This document shows, one piece after another, positions 1-7,441 of a stretch of 16,184 nt of DNA. The notes beneath the pieces are model-generated. The model made no database searches. It saw only the letters and a list, made by a program, of their open reading frames with translations, and had not been told where the DNA came from. Position 1 is the first letter of the stretch; every line of letters starts with the position of its first letter. The position numbers and the translations under genes were made by a program. Source of the DNA: an uncultured Verrucomicrobiota bacterium (lineage in GTDB: Bacteria > Verrucomicrobiota > Verrucomicrobiae > Opitutales > Opitutaceae); assembly GCA_946482165.1 (NCBI GenBank), contig CAMLQS010000090.1:1-16184 (forward strand), read 5' to 3'.

Positions 1-1392
1 TCAGCGGCTAGAGTAGAACGCGTTGATCTTGTCCGCCACGTCGCGGAAACCGATGTCCTCGCTGTAGATCAGCTTGAACTCGTTGATCGCCTCTTCCCGG
101 CGGCCCATGCCCTCGTAGCACTCGGCGAGCTCATAAACGATGTCCTTCTTGAGGTCGTCCATCGTCGGCAGCTCGGCCTTGGCGGTCTGGAACTGCTGCA
201 CGGCCAGATCATACATTTTGCGCGCCTTGAGCGCTCGGCCCATGCCGGCGAGGGCGGAGATGCGCACCTTGGGAGATTTTTGGGCCTGCTGATAGTTGCC
301 GATCGCGGCTTGATAGTCGCCGGTGTCGAAGAGGAGGTTCGCGAGAGTGTAGCGAGCCGCGTAGTCGTTCGGGTAACGATCCACGTAGGACTTGGCGTCC
401 TCCAGCTTTACCTTGCTCAACTGCGTCTGAGCGTCCGCCAAAGCCTTCTTCGCGGCTTCGTCATTCGGACGGGCCGCAAGAGCGGCGGCGGCTTCTTTCA
501 CCTTCCCGTCCAGCACGGCAACGGCGAGATCGCTTTGGAGCTTTTCGAGCGTGGCGTCGCCCTGCGCGGTCGGCAGCTGGCGGGCGATCTTCACGTATTC
601 CAACGCGGCGGCCGGATTGTCCAGGCGTCGATAGCCCTCGATGACCGAGCGATAGTGATTCAGGTTCTCCGGCTGCTGGGCAAGGCGCTCCTTGGCCTCG
701 GCGATGAGGCGCTCGGTCATCTCCGTCGAGGTGACGACCTTGTTCGCCTGCTCGAGAGAGGTCGCAAGGTTCTCGTCCTTGAGCTTGGCCCGGAACGAGC
801 TCTGCGACTCCCAGTTGCCCTTGTCCATGGTCTGGGCGACGGAGGCCTTGCGCATGAGCGCGAGGGCGTCGCCGTCCTGCGGGCGAATTTTCAACAGCTC
901 GTCCGCGACACGAACCGCGTCCTTGTGCATCTTCGCGGCGATGTAGGCCTCGGCGAGGCGGACCAGCGTATCGTGATCCTTCGGCTGAAGATCGCGAATG
1001 CACTCCCAGGCGAAAGCGGCTGTCTCCATCAAGCCGAGCGCGGTGGAAGACTCGGCCAGACTCTTCAGCGCCGCGATGTTGGTCGGGTCGGCCTGGATCA
1101 TCTTTTCCGCGTTCTCGAAGGTCTTCGTGGGATCTTTTTTCCCGGCGAACATGAAGCCGGCCATCGTGACCGAGCCCAAGGCCTTGGAGAGGATCTTGTT
1201 CTTGCTCTCCAAGCGCTTCATTAGCGCGGCGCGCTGGAGGCGGCGAACAGGGAGGCAGCCCGGCGCGTGCTTGAGAACCTGGCCGGTGACCTCGATCACG
1301 TAGTCGAAGTTGCCGCGCTGCAGCGCCACTTGAGCGGTCTCGACCTGTTTTTGCAAACGAACGTCGAGGGAGGTAAGGGGAACTTCCTGCAT
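1..1392 (-). CDS. Tetratricopeptide-repeat protein
   Basis: This is a 463-residue protein made largely of helical TPR-type repeats, with typical pairs such as ARYTLANLLFDTGDYQAAIG and VYELAECYEGMGRREEAINE near the C-terminus. An N-terminal repeat (QVALQRGNFDYVIEVTGQVL) is followed by a conserved-looking stretch around LGSVTMAGFMFAGKKDP. There is no signal peptide, lipobox or clear membrane segment, so it is probably cytoplasmic. TPR proteins serve as protein-protein scaffolds; the partner cannot be read from the sequence. I prefer the ATG at 1392. A TTG at 1434, two bases after the glmM stop, would add 14 residues that look like readthrough of the intergenic gap. It is the last gene of a trpD-glmM-TPR unit. 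The stop codon is the first triplet of the window, so anything downstream is not visible. Confidence 0.85.
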   Translation of the reverse strand: MQEVPLTSLDVRLQKQVETAQVALQRGNFDYVIEVTGQVLKHAPGCLPVRRLQRAALMKRLESKNKILSKALGSVTMAGFMFAGKKDPTKTFENAEKMIQADPTNIAALKSLAESSTALGLMETAAFAWECIRDLQPKDHDTLVRLAEAYIAAKMHKDAVRVADELLKIRPQDGDALALMRKASVAQTMDKGNWESQSSFRAKLKDENLATSLEQANKVVTSTEMTERLIAEAKERLAQQPENLNHYRSVIEGYRRLDNPAAALEYVKIARQLPTAQGDATLEKLQSDLAVAVLDGKVKEAAAALAARPNDEAAKKALADAQTQLSKVKLEDAKSYVDRYPNDYAARYTLANLLFDTGDYQAAIGNYQQAQKSPKVRISALAGMGRALKARKMYDLAVQQFQTAKAELPTMDDLKKDIVYELAECYEGMGRREEAINEFKLIYSEDIGFRDVADKINAFYSSR

Positions 1393-1436
1393 AGGGGAAT
1401 CTTGAAAAGAGCGCGGCGGCCCCCCGCCGGTCAACG

Positions 1437-2789
1437 CTAGAGTGGCGGCGGCAGGTCGCTACGTGCGGCGCTTTCCAGCCGATTAAGCGCACTCATCACA
1501 AGCGCTTCATCGCCCGCTTCGACCAAGAGACGCAATTTGGCCTCGGTGCCGGAGAACCGCACCATCGCGCGTCCCCCGGAGCCGAGTTCCCGCTCCACCG
1601 CGGCGAGCTCCGCCACGAGCGAGGTGCAGTCTGCCAGCGGCTTCTTCGCCGCTACCCGAAGATTGCGGGTGCCTTGCGGGAATTTTTTCAACACGCCGCG
1701 GAGCTGGGACAGGGGCCGCCCGGTCGACCGCATCACCGAGATAATCCCCATCGCGGCAGCCAAACCATCCCCGGTGGGGGAAACGTTCAAATCGATGATG
1801 TGTCCGCTCGATTCGCCGCCCAGCGTCGCGCCAGCCGACAGGAGTTTCGCCAAAACATGGCGGTCGCCGACGTCGGTGCGCTCCACCCGTCCCCCGGCGG
1901 CGGCGACCGCGGCGTCCAGTCCCAGATTGCTCTGCACCGTGACCACGAGCGTTTTGGCGGGCAGGACATCCCGACGGAGCGCGTCGAGAGCCAGAATCGC
2001 CAGGATTTCGTCTCCGTCGAGAACGGCGCCGGTCTCGTCGCAAAGAATGCACCGGTCCCCGTCGCCATCGTGCGCCACGCCCAGCCGCGCGCCTCGCGCG
2101 AGAACCTCGCGCCCAAGCTGCTCCGGGTGCTCGCTGCCGACGCCGGCGTTGATGTTGAGCCCGTCCGGCGATGCACCGAGCGCGAACACGTCGGCGCCGA
2201 GGCGGCGCAGCACCTCGGGCGTCGTGCCGAAGGTCGCGCCGTTGGCGGTGTCGACGACAATTCGCCAGCCCGCGAGGGCGCCCGGGGGAAGCGCCGCGGC
2301 GAGATCCGCCACGTAGGCGGCCGTGCCGTTCTCCTCGGCCGGCGCGGCGGCGGCGCGCCAGTCGGGCGTCTCCTCGGGAGCCGGCAGCAAGGACTCGATC
2401 CCGGCCTCGTCGGCATCGGAGAGCTTCAGCCCGCCTGTAGCGAAAAACTTGATACCATTGTCGGCCGCCGGATTGTGCGAAGCCGTCACGACCACGCCCA
2501 GCCCGGTGCCGCGGGCCCGCACCGCGCGCGCCACCGCGGGCGTCGGCGTCACGCCGAGGGAAACGGGCGTCAGTCCGCCCGCGCGCAACCCCGCCGCCAC
2601 CGCCGCGACGAGCCCGGAGCCCGAGGCGCGCGTGTCGCGACCGATCAACACCTCCTCGCCCCGCGAGGCGCCTTTCCCGATCGCCCAGCGGGCCGCCGCG
2701 CAGCCCAGGCGGGCGGCGAAATTTTCGTTGATCACGGGGCCGCCATAGGGGCCGCGGACGCCGTCGGTGCCAAAATATTGACGCTTCAT
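1437..2789 (-). CDS. glmM: Phosphoglucosamine mutase GlmM
   Basis: The 450-residue product matches the usual GlmM length (about 445). It converts glucosamine-6-phosphate to glucosamine-1-phosphate, the step before UDP-GlcNAc, in the cytoplasm. Visible motifs are the N-terminal YFGTDGVRG (residues 5-13), the phosphoserine loop TASHNPAADNGIKF with Ser104 as the phosphorylated residue, the Mg-binding DGDGDR (241-246), the sugar-binding loop GESSGH (325-330) and the phosphate-binding RFSGTEAKLR (411-420). The last normally reads R(P/Y)SGTE, so Phe412 is a small variation. The ATG at 2789 places the family motif at the expected N-terminal position; upstream in-frame codons are low-complexity and belong to trpD in another frame. 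It starts 20 bases after the trpD stop, so the two are probably co-transcribed. No Shine-Dalgarno sequence precedes the start. Confidence 0.97.
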   Translation of the reverse strand: MKRQYFGTDGVRGPYGGPVINENFAARLGCAAARWAIGKGASRGEEVLIGRDTRASGSGLVAAVAAGLRAGGLTPVSLGVTPTPAVARAVRARGTGLGVVVTASHNPAADNGIKFFATGGLKLSDADEAGIESLLPAPEETPDWRAAAAPAEENGTAAYVADLAAALPPGALAGWRIVVDTANGATFGTTPEVLRRLGADVFALGASPDGLNINAGVGSEHPEQLGREVLARGARLGVAHDGDGDRCILCDETGAVLDGDEILAILALDALRRDVLPAKTLVVTVQSNLGLDAAVAAAGGRVERTDVGDRHVLAKLLSAGATLGGESSGHIIDLNVSPTGDGLAAAMGIISVMRSTGRPLSQLRGVLKKFPQGTRNLRVAAKKPLADCTSLVAELAAVERELGSGGRAMVRFSGTEAKLRLLVEAGDEALVMSALNRLESAARSDLPPPL

Positions 2790-2809
2790 GTTGGAAAAAT
2801 GCGCTTCGG

Positions 2810-3865
2810 TCAGGCCTGCGCGAAAAACTCGCGCGTCGCCGCGATCTTCGCCTTCACCGCGCCGCCGACAAGCAACTCGCGCGCATGGCCCACCGCCTCG
2901 GCCGGCGTCGCCGCGAGTCCGCAAATCCAAAGCCCCACGGAGGCGTTGATCGCCACCGTGTCGGCCAGGCCCGCCGGACCGTGTCCGCTAAGCAGGGCGT
3001 CCACAATCTCGAGGTTGGCGGCGAGATCGCCCCCGAGCAGTTCGGAGAAGTTCGCGCGACGGACGCCCAGTTCCTCGGGCCGCCACACCGTGTCGAGATC
3101 GCGGTTGCGCCCAAAACCGCACACGCGCGTATCGGTCGCGCTCGTGAGTTCGTCCACCCCGCGCTCGGCGTCGATGCGACCGTGGGCCGCCAGCCCGCCG
3201 GTCGCGCCGAGCCGGTGAAGCGTTTCGGCCAGCTTCGGCGTCCACGCCTCGGAGAACACCCCCATCAACACGTGCGCCGGGCGCCCCGGATTGATGAGCG
3301 GTCCGAGAACATTGAAAATGGAACGGCGTCCCTCCGCCGCGAGCCGCTTGCGGGCGGGGGCGATATGCTTGAAAGCCGGGTGAAACCCGGGCGCGAAAAA
3401 GAAAACGTAGCCGAGTTCGCGCAACGCCTCGCGAAGTTTCTCGGGCGACGCGTCGATCTTGAACCCCAGGCCGGCAAGAAGGTCCGCGCTGCCGCACTTC
3501 GAGGTGACGCCGCGGTTGCCGTGCTTCATGACCGGAACGCCCGCGCAGGCCAAGGTCAGCACGACCAGGCTCGAAATGTTGAACGCGCCCGTGTGGTCGC
3601 CTCCCGTGCCCACGACGTCGATCGCCCGCGGCGCATACTCCGACACGCCCGGATCGAGCGCCCGGCCCCGAAACGCCTCCGCGAAAGCCGCGATCTCCGC
3701 CGCGGTCTCGCCCTTGTCGGAGAGCGCCCGCAGGAACTCGACTTTCACGGCGTCGCCCGAGTCGTCCATCGCCTCCGTCAGCGCGGCGGCCGCGGCGGAT
3801 ACCTCCGCCGCGCTGAGTTCGAGACCTTGACGCAGACGCGGGGTGAGTTCGTGGAGCTCGGGCAT
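2810..3865 (-). CDS. trpD: Anthranilate phosphoribosyltransferase TrpD
   Basis: This 351-residue protein has the full length of TrpD, which joins anthranilate to PRPP in tryptophan synthesis. The PRPP-binding GTGGD loop is at residues 86-90, followed by FNISS. The glycine-rich KHGNRGVTSKCGSADLL segment is at 114-130; the family more often has SSKSGSAD, so Cys125 is a variation. GRRSIFNVLGPLINPGRP and a GVDELT motif (the GxDE metal/substrate loop) follow. The start ATG at 3865 gives the standard N-terminal helical domain; in-frame sequence further upstream overlaps the divergent uppP gene and is not family-like. It is the first gene of the leftward operon with glmM and a TPR gene. No other trp genes are nearby, so the pathway is scattered in this genome. 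I saw no leader peptide rich in Trp codons. Confidence 0.96.
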   Translation of the reverse strand: MPELHELTPRLRQGLELSAAEVSAAAAALTEAMDDSGDAVKVEFLRALSDKGETAAEIAAFAEAFRGRALDPGVSEYAPRAIDVVGTGGDHTGAFNISSLVVLTLACAGVPVMKHGNRGVTSKCGSADLLAGLGFKIDASPEKLREALRELGYVFFFAPGFHPAFKHIAPARKRLAAEGRRSIFNVLGPLINPGRPAHVLMGVFSEAWTPKLAETLHRLGATGGLAAHGRIDAERGVDELTSATDTRVCGFGRNRDLDTVWRPEELGVRRANFSELLGGDLAANLEIVDALLSGHGPAGLADTVAINASVGLWICGLAATPAEAVGHARELLVGGAVKAKIAATREFFAQA

Positions 3866-3952
3866 AGAGTGGTCCGGAGAATTGCCCGAGCCCTGCCTCG
3901 AAGGGAAAGCATAAACTCGACAACCGGGGCTCCTCCGTGAAGCCATGCGGGC

Positions 3953-4948
3953 ATGCGCCGCTTCCTCGTCGTCCCCTTCGCCGCCGTGTTGCTCGCTTTG
4001 ACCTGCCCGCTGCGCGCAGAGGAGGCTCCCGCGCCCGTTCGCCCTACGCTTGTGACGGAAAAGACCGATGCGCCGACGCTCGCCGACGCGATCGTGCTCG
4101 GGCTGGTCGAAGGGGTTACCGAGTTTCTTCCCATTTCGTCGACGGGCCATCTCGTCATTGCCAACCACGCACTGGGCCTCGATTCGGCCACGCCGGTCCA
4201 CACCGACAAGGACGGGGCGCTCGTCACGCTGAAAGAGGCATCCGACACCTATGCCGTCGTCATCCAGGTCGGGGCCATCGCCGCCGTCGCGATTCTTTAC
4301 TGGAGCCAACTCTCACGAGTGATCGCCGGGCTCGTCGGCCGCGACCCCGCCGGCCTTCGCCTTCTGCGCAATTTGATCCTCGCCTGCATTCCACCCGTCG
4401 CCACCGCGCTAGCGTTCAAGGGCTTCATCAAGCACCACCTCTTTTCCGTCACGACCGTCGCGTGGGCGCTGCTCTTCGGAGCCGGCCTGATGTGGTTTGT
4501 CGAGCGCTGGCGCCGTCGCCGCGACGCTTCCGCCCCGGTCGGGGCATACGCGACCGAGCTGAGCGCCGCCGATCTATCCCCCGTTCAGGCCCTGCTGATC
4601 GGCCTCGTCCAATGCCTCGCTCTCTGGCCAGGCATGAGCCGCTCGATGACCGCGATGGTCGGCGGATACTTCGTGGGCCTGCGTCCGGTGCGCGCCGCGG
4701 AATTCAGTTTTCTCCTCGGCCTGCCCTTGCTCGGCGCCGCCGCGGCCAAAGACGCCTTGGACGGCGGCCCTGCGGTGATCGCCGCGTTCGGCTGGCTCAA
4801 TGTTCTCGTCGGCTTGGTGGTCGCCTTCATCAGCGCGGCGCTCGCGGTGCGTCTCTTCGTAGGCTTTCTTACCCGTCACGGGCTTGCTCCGTTTGCCCTC
4901 TACCGGGTCATCCTCGGGGTCGTCCTTCTGACTCCGCTCGTGAACTGA
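3953..4948 (+). CDS. uppP: Undecaprenyl-diphosphate phosphatase UppP (BacA), with N-terminal signal peptide
   Basis: UppP removes one phosphate from undecaprenyl diphosphate to recycle the lipid carrier for peptidoglycan and LPS; in many bacteria it confers bacitracin tolerance. The core is unmistakable: GLVEGVTEFLPISSTGH at residues 50-66 supplies Glu53, Glu57 and His66, spaced as E. coli Glu17, Glu21 and His30. LWPGMSRSM at 224-232 carries Arg230, the counterpart of the catalytic Arg174, though the family usually reads PGTSRSG. Several hydrophobic segments fit the multi-pass membrane fold. The protein is 331 residues against about 270 usual. The extra length comes mainly from the first 40 residues, which form a typical signal peptide (RR, hydrophobic LVVPFAAVLLAL, then LRA before EEAPAPV), and from an insertion near residues 78-95. 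It diverges from trpD with 87 bases between starts. There is no obvious Shine-Dalgarno sequence. Confidence 0.95.
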   Translation: MRRFLVVPFAAVLLALTCPLRAEEAPAPVRPTLVTEKTDAPTLADAIVLGLVEGVTEFLPISSTGHLVIANHALGLDSATPVHTDKDGALVTLKEASDTYAVVIQVGAIAAVAILYWSQLSRVIAGLVGRDPAGLRLLRNLILACIPPVATALAFKGFIKHHLFSVTTVAWALLFGAGLMWFVERWRRRRDASAPVGAYATELSAADLSPVQALLIGLVQCLALWPGMSRSMTAMVGGYFVGLRPVRAAEFSFLLGLPLLGAAAAKDALDGGPAVIAAFGWLNVLVGLVVAFISAALAVRLFVGFLTRHGLAPFALYRVILGVVLLTPLVN

Positions 4949-4990
4949 AATCGCCACCGTTAAACAAGTGCCGACATCGCGCTTGACCGC

Positions 4991-5002
4991 GTCGCGCGCG
5001 AC
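4991..5002. promoter_or_regulatory. 12-bp perfect palindrome upstream of rpmF
   Basis: GTCGCGCGCGAC is a perfect inverted repeat in the 130-base gap between uppP and rpmF. It lies just after a TTGACC (4983-4988) that could be a -35 box, although no good -10 follows at the right distance. It could be an operator, part of a weak uppP terminator, or chance in GC-rich DNA. I treat it as a weak candidate only. Confidence 0.25.
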
Positions 5003-5078
5003 ACTCATTTCAATCAACTTTTTCCACCTAAAACCCGCGTGGCCTTCGCCCCGCCCTCACCTCCAAACCTTCCTCACC

Positions 5079-5258
5079 ATGGCTAATCCGAAACGCAAGC
5101 AGTCCAAACGCCGCAGCGCCAACCGCCGCGCCGCCAACGCCTTCCAAGCTCCCGAGTTCGCAAAAGACCCCGTCGATGGCAGCACCTTCCGCCCCCATCG
5201 CGTGAACCCCAAGAACGGCATGTATCGCGGCCGTCAGGTTCTCGACGTCTCCGTCTGA
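5079..5258 (+). CDS. rpmF: 50S ribosomal protein L32, cysteine-free form
   Basis: This 59-residue basic protein begins MANPKRKQSKRRSANRRA, the expected L32 start that binds 23S rRNA in the large subunit. The PHRV and GMYRGRQVL segments also match L32. Zinc-binding L32 has two CxxC pairs; here the same spacing is kept but all four positions are changed, to Asp30, Asp33, Asn43 and Asn46. It is therefore a C-minus form that cannot bind zinc in the usual way. The ATG at 5079 is chosen because it gives the exact family N-terminus; the open frame upstream to 4968 is not protein-like. It sits 43 bases before plsX, the common rpmF-plsX-fabH order, but the YceD (DUF177) gene often found before rpmF is absent. 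The leader is pyrimidine-rich with no Shine-Dalgarno sequence. Confidence 0.96.
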   Translation: MANPKRKQSKRRSANRRAANAFQAPEFAKDPVDGSTFRPHRVNPKNGMYRGRQVLDVSV

Positions 5259-5274
5259 GGCCTTTTCCGTCCAC

Positions 5275-5295
5275 AAACTCTCCCGAGTTTTTCTG
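5275..5295 (+). terminator. Possible weak terminator/attenuator between rpmF and plsX
   Basis: AAACTC (5275-5280) and GAGTTT (5285-5290) form a 6-bp stem with a TCCC loop, followed directly by further T residues (TTCTGTCT). It starts 16 bases after the rpmF stop and lies within the plsX leader. The stem is AT-rich and weak, so it would at most terminate partially. It could keep L32 expression above that of the lipid genes. Confidence 0.35.
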
Positions 5296-5301
5296 TCTCC
5301 G

Positions 5302-6396
5302 ATGGGCACGCCCACCGCTCCTGCGGGACGCATCGCCATCGACGCCATGGGCGGCGATCTCGGCCCTGCCGAGGTGGTTGCCGCCGCGCAACTCGCCCTA
5401 GCCGATTCCCGGCTGGCCAACGATCTGACCCTCGTGGGCCAGCCCGCCATTCTCGAGCCCCTGCTTAACCAGCACGGGCTCGCTTCGCATCCGCGTGTCC
5501 GCATCCACGCCACCTCCGAAGTGATCACGATGGAGGACAAGCCGCTCAAGGCTCTCCGCACCAAGAAAGACTCCTCGATGGTGCGCGCCATTGAGCTCAT
5601 CAAGACCGGGGAAGCCGGCGCCGTGGTGAGCTGCGGCAACACCGGCGCGCTCATGGCCGGCGGGACGCTCCGTCTTCGCACGATCAACGGCATCGACCGC
5701 CCCGCCCTCGCCGCAGTAATCCCGCGCGCGAACGGTTATTTTATTCTCATCGACGCCGGCGCCAATCCCGAGGCCGAGCCGCGTCATTTGGTCCATAGCG
5801 CGTTGGTCGGCAGCCATTACGCGCGGGTCATGTTTGGCTGCGAACGCCCCCGCGTCGGCCTGCTCACCATCGGCACCGAGGAAGGCAAGGGCAATGCCCT
5901 CTCGACCGCCACCCACGAAATTCTGAAACGCGTCGGCGCCGCCAATCTGATCAACTACGCCGGCCCGACCGAGGGATTCCAGGTTTTCACCGACCATTGC
6001 GATGTCGCCGTATGCGACGGTTTCGTCGGCAACCTTCTTCTCAAGAGCTGGGAGTCGCTCGCCAAATTTTTCAGCAACACGCTCAAATCGGAGCTCAAAG
6101 CCAATCCCCTCCGCATCGCCGGCGCGACGCTCTCGAACGGCGCCTTCAAGGCCCTCAAGGCGCGCATGAACCCCGACGTTTACGGCGGCGCCCCGCTCCT
6201 CGGCCTGCGCGGCAACGTGCTCAAGGCCCACGGCTCCAGCAACCGGCACGCCCTCCACGCCGCCATCATCGCCGCCGACAAGGTCGTCCGCGCCGATTTC
6301 CTGGGCCACGTGGCCCAGGACACGGCGGCGCTTAACGCCCTCATCGAGGCGCCCGCTCCCGTCGCCGCCACTCCCGCGCCGACTTCCGCCTCTTAG
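5302..6396 (+). CDS. plsX: Phosphate acyltransferase PlsX
   Basis: PlsX makes acyl-phosphate from acyl-ACP, the donor for PlsY in phosphatidic acid synthesis, at the cytoplasmic face of the membrane. The 364-residue product has the family start IAIDAMGGDLGP (residues 11-22). The expected internal motifs follow: VITMEDKPLKALRTKKDSSM, AVVSCGNTGALMAGG, ILIDAGANPE, GLLTIGTEEGKGN, AVCDGFVGN and YGGAPLLGL, then a C-terminal AHGSS. The last 20 or so residues are an Ala/Pro tail. The ATG at 5302 gives ten residues before the conserved core. It lies between rpmF and fabH in the usual order, with fabH 47 bases downstream. No Shine-Dalgarno sequence is present; the leader is pyrimidine-rich. Confidence 0.97.
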   Translation: MGTPTAPAGRIAIDAMGGDLGPAEVVAAAQLALADSRLANDLTLVGQPAILEPLLNQHGLASHPRVRIHATSEVITMEDKPLKALRTKKDSSMVRAIELIKTGEAGAVVSCGNTGALMAGGTLRLRTINGIDRPALAAVIPRANGYFILIDAGANPEAEPRHLVHSALVGSHYARVMFGCERPRVGLLTIGTEEGKGNALSTATHEILKRVGAANLINYAGPTEGFQVFTDHCDVAVCDGFVGNLLLKSWESLAKFFSNTLKSELKANPLRIAGATLSNGAFKALKARMNPDVYGGAPLLGLRGNVLKAHGSSNRHALHAAIIAADKVVRADFLGHVAQDTAALNALIEAPAPVAATPAPTSAS

Positions 6397-6443
6397 TCGC
6401 CGCCAGGCGACGCCCGCGCACGTTCACCCTCTTACCGCGTCCA

Positions 6444-7433
6444 GTGTCCACGCCGCTCTCCGCACCCATCGCCATCCTTGGCACCGGCGCCCACGCCCCC
6501 GCCAAGGTCCTGACCAACGAAGAGCTTTCCCGGCAAGTCGATACATCCGACGAGTGGATTCTCACCCGCACCGGCATCCGCGAACGCCGTATCTCCGGGC
6601 CGGGCGAATCAACCTCCGTGCTGGCGACCGCCGCCGCCAAGGCCGCACTGGCCGACGCGGGCCTGCAACCTCGCGATATCGATCTTCTCATCGTCGCCAC
6701 CTGCACGCCGGACATGCCGATGCCCTCGACCGCCTGCCTCGTGCAGACCGCGCTCGGCCTCGGCGAACGCACCGCCTGCGTCGATCTCAACGCGGCCTGC
6801 ACCGGTTTCGTCTACGCCATCGACCACGCCTGGGCTCTTCTTTCCTCGGGGCGCTACCGCCATGCTCTCGTCATCGGCGCGGAAAAGATTTCCACGCTCG
6901 TCGATTGGAGTGACCGAACCACCTGCGTGCTTTTCGGCGACGGCGCAGGCGCGGTCGTCCTCGGCCCCGCCCGGCCCGGCAGCCCTTCGCGCATCATCGA
7001 CGCGCAACTTGGAGCCATTCCCGGCACCGCCGAACTGCTCAGCGTCCCTGGAGGTGGCTCCTCCCCCGCGAGCCCCGAAGCCCCTCGCTGGGTGGCGATG
7101 AAGGGCAAGGAAGTCTTCAAGTTCGCGGTCCGCGGCATGGAGGAAGTCGCCCGCGATCTGCTCGCTCGCAACAATCTCGCGGCCTCGGACCTCGCGCTGG
7201 TCGTCCCCCACCAGGCAAACCTGCGCATTATCCACGCCTTGGCCCAATATCTTGAGCTTCCTTACGAGCGGGTGCTCATCAACGTCGACCGCTACGGCAA
7301 CACGTCCGCCGCCTCGATTCCCATCGCGCTGGACGAAGCCCGGCGCTCGGGCCGGCTCAAATCCGGCGATCTTCTGCTCCTTGTCGCGTTCGGGGCGGGC
7401 TTGACCTACGGGGGGGCGCTGGTTCGCTGGTGA
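6444..7433 (+). CDS. fabH: 3-oxoacyl-ACP synthase III (KAS III) FabH
   Basis: FabH condenses acetyl-CoA with malonyl-ACP to start type II fatty acid synthesis. The 329-residue product has the full thiolase fold and the Cys-His-Asn triad: Cys119 in LNAACTGF, His256 in VPHQANLRI and Asn286 in NVDRYGNTSAASIP. The N-terminal TSDEWILTRTGIRERR motif and LFGDGAGAVVLG are also typical. The start is a GTG at 6444, which leaves a normal-length N-terminus (STPLSAPIAILGTG); no ATG nearby fits. It follows plsX by 47 bases. Its stop (TGA at 7431-7433) overlaps a GTG that is in frame with the next gene, which suggests translational coupling. A run of seven G residues lies at 7410-7416 near the 3' end, within the YGGALVRW terminus. 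Confidence 0.97.
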   Translation: MSTPLSAPIAILGTGAHAPAKVLTNEELSRQVDTSDEWILTRTGIRERRISGPGESTSVLATAAAKAALADAGLQPRDIDLLIVATCTPDMPMPSTACLVQTALGLGERTACVDLNAACTGFVYAIDHAWALLSSGRYRHALVIGAEKISTLVDWSDRTTCVLFGDGAGAVVLGPARPGSPSRIIDAQLGAIPGTAELLSVPGGGSSPASPEAPRWVAMKGKEVFKFAVRGMEEVARDLLARNNLAASDLALVVPHQANLRIIHALAQYLELPYERVLINVDRYGNTSAASIPIALDEARRSGRLKSGDLLLLVAFGAGLTYGGALVRW

Positions 7434-7441
7434 TTTACACC

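Noticed and set aside
1674..3218. 514-codon plus-strand open frame across glmM and trpD
   Set aside because: It is antisense to two confidently identified enzymes and spans their junction; its sequence is Arg/Ala/Gly-rich with no motif.
3866..3952. Promoter pair between trpD and uppP
   Set aside because: A TATGCT-like box can be found on the minus strand, but no -35 lies at the right distance and nothing convincing is seen on the plus strand.
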